Shown here piece by piece: positions 8,985-17,553 of a DNA stretch of 64,000 nucleotides. A program made the position numbers and the translations under genes. This stretch comes from Verrucomicrobiia bacterium (GTDB lineage: Bacteria > Verrucomicrobiota > Verrucomicrobiia > Limisphaerales > CAIMTB01). The first letter of the stretch is position 1, and every line of letters starts with the position of its first letter. The stretch covers positions 1-64,000 of the forward strand of contig JAHCBA010000036.1 of the NCBI GenBank assembly GCA_019634625.1. The letters run 5' to 3'. The notes under the pieces were generated by a model. It was not told the DNA's origin. It made no database searches and worked only from the letters and a program-made list of their open reading frames with translations.

Positions 8985-9809
8985 ATGGCGCCAGTGCCAT
9001 TTGCCATCTGCAACGAGATCTATCGGGATTGGTCCCTGGCCGACGCGTGCGCGCATGCGGCGAAGGTGGGGTATGACGCGATCGAACTGGCGCCGTTTAC
9101 GCTGGCTCCGCGGATCACGGATTTGTCGGCGACGGAGCGGGGAAGGATTCGGGAGACGGTGGAGCGGGCGGGTCTGGAGGTGGCGGGACTGCACTGGTTG
9201 CTGGCGCAGACGGAGGGGTTTCATGTGACCCATCCGGACGCGGGGGTGCGGGCGCAGACGGCGGCGTACCTGCGGGCGCTGGTGGTGGCGGGCGGGGAGA
9301 TGGGGGGGCGGGTGCTGGTGTTCGGGTCGCCGAAGCAGCGGAGTCTGATGCCGGGCGTGAGCCCTGAGCAGGCGTGGGGATGGGCGACGGAGGTGTTTCG
9401 GGATGCGGTGCGGGAGGGGGAAGATCGCGGGGTGACGCTTTGCATGGAGCCGCTGGCACCGTCGGAGACGGATTTCATCAACACGGCGGCGGAGGCGCGG
9501 CGGTTCGCGGCGCAGTTTGGGAGTCCGGCGATGAAGATCATCCTGGACGTGAAGGCGATGAGTTCGGAGGCGACGCCGCTGGAACAGATTGTGCGGGAGT
9601 CGGCGGGGGTCTTCGCGCATTTCCACGCGAACGATCCGAATCTGAAGGGGCCGGGGTTCGGGGAGGTGGATTTCAGGCCGATTGCCTCGGTGCTGAGGGA
9701 GGTGGGCTACGGGGGTTATGTGTCGGTGGAGGTGTTCCGCTTCGAGGAGGGGGCGGAGGCGATCGCGGCGCAGAGCCGGGAGAATCTGCGGGCGGCCTTT
9801 GGGGAGTGA
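8985..9809 (+). CDS. Sugar phosphate isomerase/epimerase, TIM barrel
   Basis: A 274-residue protein of the xylose-isomerase-like TIM-barrel family (AP endonuclease 2 superfamily), which includes hydroxypyruvate isomerases and sugar epimerases. The expected metal ligands can be placed: Glu in CMEPLAPSETDF, Asp in IILDVKAM, His in FAHFHANDPN and Glu in YVSVEVF. The start at 8985 (MAPVPFAICNEIYRDW) fits homologues; an ATG three bases earlier is equally possible. Extending further upstream would translate the dispersed repeats and is rejected. The next gene begins 25 bases after its stop, so it may be co-transcribed with the DUF58/vWA cluster, though a functional link is not evident. The substrate is unknown. 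Confidence 0.88.
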   Translation: MAPVPFAICNEIYRDWSLADACAHAAKVGYDAIELAPFTLAPRITDLSATERGRIRETVERAGLEVAGLHWLLAQTEGFHVTHPDAGVRAQTAAYLRALVVAGGEMGGRVLVFGSPKQRSLMPGVSPEQAWGWATEVFRDAVREGEDRGVTLCMEPLAPSETDFINTAAEARRFAAQFGSPAMKIILDVKAMSSEATPLEQIVRESAGVFAHFHANDPNLKGPGFGEVDFRPIASVLREVGYGGYVSVEVFRFEEGAEAIAAQSRENLRAAFGE

Positions 9810-9834
9810 GGAGGAACGGGCGCCTTACGACGCG

Positions 9835-10755
9835 ATGGCCTCGACCCCACCGGACGATCTGCTGGACCCGCAGGCGCTGGCGCATGCGGAGTTGCTGGGC
9901 TTGCATGCGCGGCAGGTGGTGGAGGGGTATCTGGCGGGGGAACACCGGTCGCCGTACTTCGGGTTTGCCACGGAGTTCGCTCAGCACCGGGAGTATTCGC
10001 AGGGGGACGATCCGCGTCATCTGGACTGGAAGGTGCTGGGCCGGACCGACCGGTATTATGTGAAGCAGTACGAGCAGGAGACGAACTTCGTGGCGCAGGT
10101 GCTGCTCGATGGGAGCGAATCGATGCGGTACGGGTCGGGGGCGGTGACGAAGCTGCATTATGGGAAGCAACTGGCGGCGTGCCTGGCGTACCTGATCTTG
10201 TTGCAGCGGGATGCGGTGGCGGTGGGGTTGTTCGATGCGGCGTTGAGGCGCTATCTGCCGCGGAGCAACAACCGGGCGAACATTCATCTGATCATGAGCC
10301 AGCTGGCGGCGTTCGACGGGGGCGAACGGACGCAGATCGGGCCGGTGCTGCACGAGATGGCGACGCAGACGCCGCGGAAGGGGATGGTGGTGTTGATCAG
10401 CGACCTGTTCGACGAGGAGGCGGCGATTCTGGAGGGGATCCAGCATCTGCGGTTTGTGGGGCACGAGGTGATCGTGTTTCACGTGCTGGACCCGGCGGAG
10501 CTGGAGTTCCCGTTTCGGGGGAACATCGAATTTGTGGGGCTGGAGGGGCTGCCACCGCAGCAGACGCGGGCGGCGGAGATACGGAAGAGCTATCGGCGGG
10601 AGGTCGAGGCGTTCTGCGGGCGTCTGCGGGAGGGTTGCGAGCGGAACCAGTCGCATTACGTGCTGGTGAACACCGGGGAACCGCTGCGTGAGACCTTGAG
10701 CGGGTACCTGGCCTTCCGGAGGAAGACCGGCCGGGTGCGACGGCAGGGGTATTGA
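9835..10755 (+). CDS. DUF58 domain protein
   Basis: A 306-residue DUF58 protein, preceded by GAGGAGG. The conserved DUF58 segment is clear: YSQGDDPRHLDWKVLGRTD, then a vWA-like MIDAS segment LLDGSESMRYG. DUF58 proteins usually sit with a MoxR AAA+ ATPase and vWA membrane proteins, and are thought to act in chaperone-like or envelope-stress systems (Bat/aerotolerance type). Here the two following genes are such vWA membrane proteins, 7 and then 13 bases apart, so the three form an operon. The MoxR ATPase is not in the window. It has no signal peptide and is cytosolic. Confidence 0.92.
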   Translation: MASTPPDDLLDPQALAHAELLGLHARQVVEGYLAGEHRSPYFGFATEFAQHREYSQGDDPRHLDWKVLGRTDRYYVKQYEQETNFVAQVLLDGSESMRYGSGAVTKLHYGKQLAACLAYLILLQRDAVAVGLFDAALRRYLPRSNNRANIHLIMSQLAAFDGGERTQIGPVLHEMATQTPRKGMVVLISDLFDEEAAILEGIQHLRFVGHEVIVFHVLDPAELEFPFRGNIEFVGLEGLPPQQTRAAEIRKSYRREVEAFCGRLREGCERNQSHYVLVNTGEPLRETLSGYLAFRRKTGRVRRQGY

Positions 10756-10762
10756 CGTCGCG

Positions 10763-12916
10763 ATGTCGTTTCTGAATCCAGTTCTGCTTGCGATGACCGC
10801 CGCGGTGGCGGTGCCGATCCTGATCCACCTGTTGAACCGGCGCCGTTTTCGCCGGGTGTCGTGGGCGGCGATGCGGTTTCTGCGGGCCAGCATCGAGAAG
10901 AACCGGCGCCGGATGGAGCTGGAGGACTGGATCCTGCTGGCGCTGCGGTGCCTGATGGTGCTGTTGCTGGCGCTGGCGCTGGCCCGGCCGGCGTTGCGGT
11001 CGGCGGCGGCGTTTCTGGAGACGGGCCGGGCGGCGGCGGTATTGGTGTTGGATCGTTCGGGGAGCATGCAGGCGGGGGATGGGGTCCGGACGCGCTTCGA
11101 TCTGGCGAAGGAGGCGGCGGAGGCGGCCCTGGAGGCGTATCCGGCGGGATCGACGGTGGCGATGGTGCTGGGGGCGGACCGGTTGGAGGAGCCGGTGGGG
11201 GAACCGGCGTTCGATCTGGCGCGGGTCCGGCAGGCGGTACGGGAGGCGACGGTGAGCGAGTTGGGGACGGACCATGCGGTGGGACTGCTGCGGGCGCTGG
11301 AGGTATTGGGGGGGCAGACGGCCTTGCGGAAGGAGATCGTGCTGGTGACGGACCGGCAGGGCTGGGGATGGCGTCGGTGGCCTGAGGTGGAGGCGGCGCT
11401 GTTGGAGGTGGCGCAGGACACGCGGTTGCGGGTGGTCCTGGTGGGCGCGCCGGTGGAGGAGAACCTGTCGGTGGTGGAACTCAGCCGGTCGGCGGGGTTT
11501 GCGACGGCGGGTGAGCCGGTGCGGTTCCAGGCGGAAGTGGCCTACCGCGGGGGGCAACCGATGCGGCAGGTGCGGGCGACGCTTCACGTGAACGGGGGGC
11601 CCGCGGTGGACGAGGCGTTGGCGGAGGAGATGATGCCTGGAGAATCGCGGCGGCTGACCTTTTTCGCGCGGCTGCCTTCGCCGGGCTGGCATGCGGTCAG
11701 TGTGCGGCTGCCGGCGGATCGGATGCCGGCGGACGATGGGGGGACGCGGATGGTCCGTGCGGTGGAGCGGGTGCGAGTCCTGGTGGTGGACGGGGATGCG
11801 GAGTCGAACGGGGCGTTCTTTCTGAGGCAGGCGTTGCAGCCGGTTCCGCGGGAGGTGGCGCCGGAGTATTTCCTGCAGCCGCGGGTGGTGGCGGCGGGGC
11901 AACTGGCCTTCACGCGGCTGGGGGATTTCGATGCGGTGATCCTCTCGGATGTGCCGCCGCTGGCGTCCGGGGCTGTGGACGCGCTGGCGCGATATGTCCG
12001 GGAAGGCGGGGCGCTGATCGGGTTTGCCGGGCCGCAGGCGCAGGAGGCGTTTTATCACGGGGAGCTTCGTGACCGGACGGGGTTGCTGCCGGCGTCGCTG
12101 GGGGGGCTGAAGGGCAATCCCGAGTCGGAAGAGGGGGTGTTGCACTGGGAGCAGGGGCCCTACCGGCACCCGGTGTTGACCCTGTGGAACGAGGCGGGTG
12201 CGGGGACGCTGGCGGGGGTGCGATTCCTGGCGGGCTGGGAATGGGTGATGCCGTTGGCGGAGGCGGGGAGGGCGGGAATGGACTCGGAGGTGATTGTGCG
12301 CTGGGCGGACGGGACTCCGGCGGTGGTGGAGCGGCGGTTGGGCCGGGGACGGGCGATGTGGTTTGGGAGCACGGCGGGGACGGGGTGGAACGACCTGGCG
12401 GTCCGGCCGGCCTTCGTGCCGTTGTTGCACCGGGCGGTGGGGTTGCTGGCGGAGACGGCCGAGGCGCAGCGGAATGGCCGGGTGGGGATGGCGATGGGGG
12501 TGCGGATGGCACCGGAATGGACTGGGAGGGACGTGGTGGTGACGGTTCCGGGGGTGCCGGAGCGTCGGGTGACGCGGCTGGTGGGGGCGGGGGAGGACGG
12601 GGCACAACTGGTTTTCGAGGAGACGGTTCGGGCGGGGGTGTACGGGGTGGCGGCGCCCGGGGATCCGACGGTGCTGGCGCAGTTCGCGGTGTGGCCCGAT
12701 CCGGCGGAATCGGATCTGACGGACTGGACGCCGGAGCAGCGTGAGGAGGTGGAGAAGCGGGCCCAGGTGATCGACTGGGAGCCGGGTCAGGATCTGCGTG
12801 CGCTGTTCGAGCGGGAGCGGGTCGGGGTGGAGATCTGGTGGCCGTTGATCCTGGGGGTGCTTGTGTTGGGGTGTGTGGAGAGTTGGCTGGCGCAGCGGTT
12901 CAGCCGTTCCAAGTGA
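10763..12916 (+). CDS. BatA-type membrane vWA protein
   Basis: A 717-residue protein that begins with the BatA/aerotolerance N-terminal domain (MSFLNPVLLAMTAAVAVPIL, HLLNRRRFRRVSWAAMRFL) and a second membrane helix (LALRCLMVLLLALALA). The vWA domain follows, with MIDAS D97-R-S99-G-S101-M. The middle holds beta-rich domains and a region resembling glutamine-amidotransferase folds (VLVVDGDAESNG). A final helix (WWPLILGVLVLGCVESWLA) anchors the C terminus. Predicted to expose most of its mass to the periplasm. It is the second gene of the DUF58 operon. Verrucomicrobial and planctomycete homologues are common, but none is functionally well defined. Confidence 0.9.
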   Translation: MSFLNPVLLAMTAAVAVPILIHLLNRRRFRRVSWAAMRFLRASIEKNRRRMELEDWILLALRCLMVLLLALALARPALRSAAAFLETGRAAAVLVLDRSGSMQAGDGVRTRFDLAKEAAEAALEAYPAGSTVAMVLGADRLEEPVGEPAFDLARVRQAVREATVSELGTDHAVGLLRALEVLGGQTALRKEIVLVTDRQGWGWRRWPEVEAALLEVAQDTRLRVVLVGAPVEENLSVVELSRSAGFATAGEPVRFQAEVAYRGGQPMRQVRATLHVNGGPAVDEALAEEMMPGESRRLTFFARLPSPGWHAVSVRLPADRMPADDGGTRMVRAVERVRVLVVDGDAESNGAFFLRQALQPVPREVAPEYFLQPRVVAAGQLAFTRLGDFDAVILSDVPPLASGAVDALARYVREGGALIGFAGPQAQEAFYHGELRDRTGLLPASLGGLKGNPESEEGVLHWEQGPYRHPVLTLWNEAGAGTLAGVRFLAGWEWVMPLAEAGRAGMDSEVIVRWADGTPAVVERRLGRGRAMWFGSTAGTGWNDLAVRPAFVPLLHRAVGLLAETAEAQRNGRVGMAMGVRMAPEWTGRDVVVTVPGVPERRVTRLVGAGEDGAQLVFEETVRAGVYGVAAPGDPTVLAQFAVWPDPAESDLTDWTPEQREEVEKRAQVIDWEPGQDLRALFERERVGVEIWWPLILGVLVLGCVESWLAQRFSRSK

Positions 12917-12929
12917 GGGAGCCCTGGCG

Positions 12930-15365
12930 ATGAACGATTTGTTTTTGCGATGGGCGGGGACGGGGTTGGAACCCGGGGGCGAGGTGGTGGGGATGCAGTT
13001 CGGGCTGCACCCGGCGGTGGGCTGGGGCTGGTTTGCGCTGCTGGTGGGGGTGGCCGGGGCGGTGGCCTGGGGGAGCTATCGTCGGCGGGATGTGGAGCTG
13101 ACGCCTGGCCGGCGCCGGGTGCTGACGGGGTTGCGGGCCCTGGCATTGCTGGCCATCGCGGGAGTGCTGCTGCGTCCGGGGCTGGTGTTGAGCGTCGAGG
13201 GGTTGGTGCGGCAGGGGCTGGTGTTGCTGGTGGATCAGAGCGCCAGCATGGCGCTGCAGGATCCGCGGACGGAGGAGCGGGACCGGTTGCGGGCGGCGAT
13301 GATGGACGGGCGGGTGTCGGCCCGGGGGGGGTGGGAGCAGTCGATCCCGCCGGGGGAGGAGCGAAGGCCGGCGCGGGTGGAAATGGTACGGGCGGCGCTG
13401 ACCAACCGGGAACTGGCGCTGGTCGAGCGCCTGGGGCGTGGTTTCGAGGTGCGGGCGGCGGGTTTTTCGGGAGCGCTCGAACCGCTGGCGGGCGGCGAGC
13501 CGGAGGCGGGGACTCAAGGGACGCCACGCGGAGCGGTGACCGGGGAGGGATTGGCGTTGCAGTTGCGGGCGGACGGCCGCGAGACGGCCCTGGGGACGGC
13601 CTTGCGGGAGTTGCTGGAACGGGAGCAGGGACGGCCCTTGGGCGCGGTGGTGATGTTCACGGACGGGATTCGGAATGCCGGGATGGATCCGAGGGAACTG
13701 GCGGAACGGATGCGTGAGGCGGGGGTGAGGATCTACCCGGTTGGCGTGGGGACGACGGCGCCGCGGGATTTGCAGGTGGTGGAACTGGGGGCGCCGGAGG
13801 TGGCGTTTGCACGGGACGAGGTGCCGGTGACGGTGCGGGTGCTGGGTCGGGGGTATGCGGGCCAGACGACGCCGGTGAGGCTCCTGTTGGACGGGGAGCG
13901 GGTGGACGAGCGGGACGTGACCTTCGACGGGGAGGGCGAGGTGGAATTGACGATGAGGCTGGCGCCTGAGTCGGTGGGAGATTTCGAACTGGCGGTGGAG
14001 CTTCCGGTGCGGGCCGACGAAATTCTGGGCGAGAACAACCGGGAGGCGCGGCGTCTGCGGGTGGTGGATGACCGGGTGCGGGTGCTGCTGCTCGACCAGT
14101 CGCCGCGGTGGGAGTTTCGATATCTCCAGGCGCTGTTGCTGCGGGACCGTCGGGTGACGCTGAAGTGTGTGTTGTTTGACGGGGACCCGGCGATTGCGAG
14201 GGGACCGGACACCCCGTACCTCGACGGGTTTCCGAGCCGGCGCGAGGAGTTGTTCGAATACGACCTGGTAGTCTTCGGGGATGTCGATCCGAGGAACTTC
14301 ACGGCATCGCAGTTGGAGATGGTGGCGGAGTTCGTGTCCCGCACGGGCGGGGGATTCCTGATGGTGGCCGGGCGGCGGTTCAGTCCGTGGTCCTACCGGG
14401 ACACCCCGATCGAGCGGTTGCTGCCGGTGGAGTTTGACCGGCCGCTGGTGGACCACGCGGGGACGGCGTTGCATGAGCGGCCGGTGATGTTGGGGATGAC
14501 GGCGGCGGGTCGGGCGAGCCGGTTCTTCCGGGTGAGCGAGGACGAGGAGGAGAACGAGCGGCGGTGGGCGGCGCTGCCCTCATGGTACTGGGTGGCGCCG
14601 GTGGGGAGGGCCAAGCCGGCAGCGGAGGTCCTGTTGATCGACGAGGGACGGTCGGGTCCGGGCGCGCCGGCCCCGGTGGTGGCTCGGCAGCAGTATGGGG
14701 TGGGGCAGACGATGTTCATCGGGACGGACAACGTGTGGCGGTGGCGTCGGAACGAGGGGGAGGCGTTCTATACGGCCTTCTGGGGGCGGGTGGTGCAGAG
14801 GATGTCGATTCAGCATCTGGTGAGCGGGAGCCGGCGCACGCAACTGGCGCTGGACCGGGCGGCGGTGACGCCGGGGGAGAGGGTGGGGGTGACGGCGCGG
14901 ATGTATTCGAGCGCGTTCGAGCCGCTGACCGAGGATTCGGTGGTGGCGCGGATCGAGCGGGATGGGGAGGACGTCCGGCTGATTTCGGAACTGGTGCTCA
15001 GGGCGGTGCCGGATCAGGCGGGGCTTTACCAGGCGGATCTGGTGGCGCCGGGGCCAGGGCGGTACCGGCTCCGGTTGGGGGACGAGGCTCCGGCGGCGGT
15101 GGATTTCACGGTGGACGAGCGGCGGATCGAGGCGGGAGAGACGGCGTTGCAGGAGGGATTGCTGCGGGAGCTGGCGGAGATGACCGGGGGGGGGTTCTTC
15201 CGGGAGGAGGATCTGCACCGGTTGCCCGATGTGGTGGAGAGCGGGGCGGACCGGGTGCGGTCGCGCCGGGGCGTGGATCTCTGGTCATCGCCGTTGTACT
15301 ACCTGGCGATCCTGGGGTTGCTGGCCGTGGAGTGGGTGTTGCGGAAGTGGTGGCAGCTCAAGTGA
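12930..15365 (+). CDS. Large membrane vWA protein with GATase-like region
   Basis: An 811-residue protein with two N-terminal helices (WGWFALLVGVAGAVAWG and GLRALALLAIAGVLLRPGL), a vWA domain with MIDAS D102-Q-S-A-S-M, and further conserved vWA blocks (VVMFTDGIRNAG). A beta-sandwich segment follows, and then a class I GATase-like region (VRVLLLDQSPRWEFRYLQALL, YDLVVFGDVDP). A C-terminal helix LYYLAILGLLAVEWVLRKWW closes it. The ATG at 12930 is used; it follows the BatA-type gene by 13 bases. It is the last gene of the operon. The paired vWA proteins of this class are presumed to form a membrane complex; the target is unknown. Confidence 0.88.
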   Translation: MNDLFLRWAGTGLEPGGEVVGMQFGLHPAVGWGWFALLVGVAGAVAWGSYRRRDVELTPGRRRVLTGLRALALLAIAGVLLRPGLVLSVEGLVRQGLVLLVDQSASMALQDPRTEERDRLRAAMMDGRVSARGGWEQSIPPGEERRPARVEMVRAALTNRELALVERLGRGFEVRAAGFSGALEPLAGGEPEAGTQGTPRGAVTGEGLALQLRADGRETALGTALRELLEREQGRPLGAVVMFTDGIRNAGMDPRELAERMREAGVRIYPVGVGTTAPRDLQVVELGAPEVAFARDEVPVTVRVLGRGYAGQTTPVRLLLDGERVDERDVTFDGEGEVELTMRLAPESVGDFELAVELPVRADEILGENNREARRLRVVDDRVRVLLLDQSPRWEFRYLQALLLRDRRVTLKCVLFDGDPAIARGPDTPYLDGFPSRREELFEYDLVVFGDVDPRNFTASQLEMVAEFVSRTGGGFLMVAGRRFSPWSYRDTPIERLLPVEFDRPLVDHAGTALHERPVMLGMTAAGRASRFFRVSEDEEENERRWAALPSWYWVAPVGRAKPAAEVLLIDEGRSGPGAPAPVVARQQYGVGQTMFIGTDNVWRWRRNEGEAFYTAFWGRVVQRMSIQHLVSGSRRTQLALDRAAVTPGERVGVTARMYSSAFEPLTEDSVVARIERDGEDVRLISELVLRAVPDQAGLYQADLVAPGPGRYRLRLGDEAPAAVDFTVDERRIEAGETALQEGLLRELAEMTGGGFFREEDLHRLPDVVESGADRVRSRRGVDLWSSPLYYLAILGLLAVEWVLRKWWQLK

Positions 15366-15376
15366 GCGGGGGGCGG

Positions 15377-15531
15377 TGCATCCCGGAGTTGGGGGGAGGT
15401 GCGAGCTCCGCCAAGCGGTGCTTCGGGGGGCCGAGTTCCACGAGGCCGCAACGGAGTGGAGCGTTGGATTGAGGACTCGCGGAGCTCGTCCCTCCGATTT
15501 GCTGCCTCCTCACCCACAACTTCGGGATGCA
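15377..15531. repeat. 155-bp palindromic intergenic repeat, copy A
   Basis: A near-complete copy of the main dispersed repeat of this window. The ends TGCATCCCGGAGTTG (15377) and CAACTTCGGGATGCA (ending 15531) are inverted repeats with one mismatch. Inside are two recurring blocks: AGTTCCACGAGGCCGCAA-like near 15432 and GACTCGCGGAGCTCGTCCCT near 15474. It fills most of the gap between the vWA operon and the acyltransferase gene. Other near-complete copies: 24268-24425 and 60951-61108. Confidence 0.85.
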
Positions 15532-15609
15532 CGGGAGCTGGGGGGGGTGACGGGCCGTGTCTTGGCTCCTTGTCGGGGCGGTTGCTAGCATGGGGGGGTG
15601 CGGGCGGTG

Positions 15610-16398
15610 ATGCGTCATCCGATTCGGGTCCTTCGGCGGTTGGGGGCGTTCCTATGGATTACGACGGGTGCGGTGATGGGGCAAAGGAAGGAGCGGCGTC
15701 GCGTGGAGGGGAGGGACGAACCGGCGCGGCGCGCTGCCTGGATGCACGGGACCAGCCGGCGGGTGTTGCCGGCGATGGGGATGCGGATGGAGCATGCGGG
15801 TCGGGTGCCGGGGCGGGGGTTGGTGGTCTGCAATCATCTGGGCTACCTGGACATTCCGGTGCTGGCGGCGACGGGGCCGATGGTGTTTGTGTCGAAGGCG
15901 GAGGTGCGGTATTGGCCCGGGCTGGGGACGCTGGCGCGCTGCGGGGGAACGTTGTTTCTGAAGCGGGAGGCGCGGGGGCAGGTGGCGGCGATTGGCCGGG
16001 CGATCGAGCCGATGGTGGAGGCGGGCACGGTGGTGACGTTGTTTCCGGAGGGGACGAGCACGGGGGGGGACCGGGTGCTGGCGTTCGGGTCATCGCTGCT
16101 GGAACCGGCGGCGGCGCGGGGGTGGCCGGTGACGCCGGCGTGGATTTCGTACGAAGTGGATGAGGGGACCGTGGCGGAGGATGTCGCGTACTGGCGGGAC
16201 ATGACGTTTGTGCCGCACTTTTTGAACCTGCTGGCACGGGGGCGGGTGGTGGGGCGGGTGCGATACGGGGAACCGCTGGTGGGGGCTGGGGACCGGAAGG
16301 CATTGAGCCGGGGATTGCACGAGGCGGTTTGCCGGCTGCGGGAGGAGGGTTGGGGCGGGGTGGGGGCGGTTGCGGGCGGGAGCGGCGCCGCGCTCTAA
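15610..16398 (+). CDS. 1-acylglycerol-3-phosphate acyltransferase, PlsC family
   Basis: Phospholipid acyltransferase of 262 residues. The catalytic NHx4D motif is N75-H-L-G-Y-L-D81 and the substrate-binding motif FPEGTS starts at residue 145. An N-terminal hydrophobic stretch (RLGAFLWITTGAVMG) could associate with the inner membrane. PlsC-type enzymes acylate lysophosphatidic acid to phosphatidic acid; family members can also use other lysolipids, so the exact acceptor is not fixed by sequence. The ATG at 15610 is preferred to an in-frame GTG at 15598. The stop codon abuts a perfect 42-bp palindrome. Confidence 0.9.
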   Translation: MRHPIRVLRRLGAFLWITTGAVMGQRKERRRVEGRDEPARRAAWMHGTSRRVLPAMGMRMEHAGRVPGRGLVVCNHLGYLDIPVLAATGPMVFVSKAEVRYWPGLGTLARCGGTLFLKREARGQVAAIGRAIEPMVEAGTVVTLFPEGTSTGGDRVLAFGSSLLEPAAARGWPVTPAWISYEVDEGTVAEDVAYWRDMTFVPHFLNLLARGRVVGRVRYGEPLVGAGDRKALSRGLHEAVCRLREEGWGGVGAVAGGSGAAL

Positions 16399-16399
16399 A

Positions 16400-16441
16400 A
16401 ACGCCCAAACTTTCGTGCATATGCACGAAAGTTTGGGCGTT
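16400..16441 (-). terminator. Perfect 42-bp palindrome at a convergent gene boundary
   Basis: Positions 16400-16420 and 16421-16441 are exact reverse complements with no spacer; the centre is GTGCATATGCAC. Read on the minus strand the hairpin runs straight into TTTTTAGAG, so it can terminate the operon that ends at 16499. On the plus strand it begins two bases after the acyltransferase stop, but lacks a downstream T-run. Probably a one-sided terminator that also protects 3' ends. Confidence 0.75.
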
Positions 16442-16498
16442 GAGGGGGTCCGTTTTTGGGCGGCAGGGGATGGAGACGGGTGGCGATGGCGATTTCGA

Positions 16499-17500
16499 TC
16501 AGAGCTGGCGGAGGGTACGGACGCCGACGGCGCGGAGGTATTGGGCGCGTTCGAAGGCGGAGGGGTCGGCGCAGTATTTCTGGCTGAGGCTGCCCTTGAG
16601 TTGTTCCACGGAGCTGTATTCGTGTTCGTTCATCCACTCGCGCATTTCCTGTTCGATGACGCGGAGATGTTTGATGCCGTGGCGGAGGAGGGCGGAGCAG
16701 AGCATGGCGACGCTGGCGCCGGCCATGAGCATTTTGAGGGCGTCGGTGCCGCGGTGGATGCCGCTGGTGGCGGCGAGGTCGGCGCCGACGCGTTCGTAGA
16801 GGATGGCGATCCAGCGCATGGGGAGGCGCATGGCCATGGGGGTGGAGTACATGACGTGGGGGACCACCTCGAGGGATTCGAGTTCGATATCGGGCTGGTA
16901 GAAGCGGTTGAAGAGGACGAGGCCGGCGGCGCCGGCGGCATCGAACTGGGCGGCCATGTGGGCGAAGTTGGTGAAGAAGGGGCTGACTTTGACGGCGACG
17001 GGGATCTGGACGGCGGCTTTGACGGCGCGGAGGACCTCGACGTACTGGCGTTCGATATCGGCGCCGGGCTGATCGGGTCGGGTGGGGATGTGGTAGAGGT
17101 TGAGTTCGATGGCATCGGCGCCGGCCTGCTGGATCTGGCGGGCGAAGTCGGTCCAGCCGCCGAGGGTGGAGCCGTTGAGGCTGGCGATGATGGGGATGAC
17201 GGTGGCGGCCTTGGCGCGCTGGATGTGGCGGAGGTAGTCCTCGGCGCCGATGAAGAGTTCGGCGGGATCGGGGAAGTAGCTGAGGGCCTCGGGGTAGCTT
17301 TCGGTGCCCTGGGTGAGGTGATGATGGAGTTCGTGGCGTTCGAGGCGGATCTGTTCCTCGAAGATGGAGTAGAGGACGATGGCGGCGGCGCCGGCGTCCT
17401 CGAGGCGCTTGATGTTGTCGAGGTCCTCGGAGAGCGGGGAGGCACTGGGGACGAGGGGGGATTTGAGGCGGAGCCCGAGGTAGCGCGTGGCGAGGTCCAT
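16499..17500 (-). CDS. Dihydroorotate dehydrogenase-like flavoprotein
   Basis: A 333-residue TIM-barrel FMN protein of the class 1 DHODH superfamily. It opens MDLATRYLGLRLKSPLVPSA and has the flavin/substrate segments IELNLY, PVAVKVSPFFTNF and GLVLFNRFYQPD. It lies 53 bases after nifJ on the same strand. In many anaerobes and in Planctomycetes/Verrucomicrobiota, a DHOD-like protein of this type is encoded next to pyruvate:ferredoxin oxidoreductase. It is unlikely to be the pyrimidine enzyme; I infer a flavin redox role with ferredoxin, reaction unknown. The 42-bp palindrome downstream likely ends the transcript. Confidence 0.85.
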   Translation of the reverse strand: MDLATRYLGLRLKSPLVPSASPLSEDLDNIKRLEDAGAAAIVLYSIFEEQIRLERHELHHHLTQGTESYPEALSYFPDPAELFIGAEDYLRHIQRAKAATVIPIIASLNGSTLGGWTDFARQIQQAGADAIELNLYHIPTRPDQPGADIERQYVEVLRAVKAAVQIPVAVKVSPFFTNFAHMAAQFDAAGAAGLVLFNRFYQPDIELESLEVVPHVMYSTPMAMRLPMRWIAILYERVGADLAATSGIHRGTDALKMLMAGASVAMLCSALLRHGIKHLRVIEQEMREWMNEHEYSSVEQLKGSLSQKYCADPSAFERAQYLRAVGVRTLRQL

Positions 17501-17553
17501 GTGGGGAGGGGGTTGGCGTTGGAGGGATGGGAAGGGGGGTGGGGGGTTGGGGT

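Noticed and set aside
16499-17500. Pyrimidine-pathway dihydroorotate dehydrogenase (pyrD)
   Set aside because: The operon with PFOR and the sequence type point to the DHOD-like group; no pyrimidine genes adjoin.
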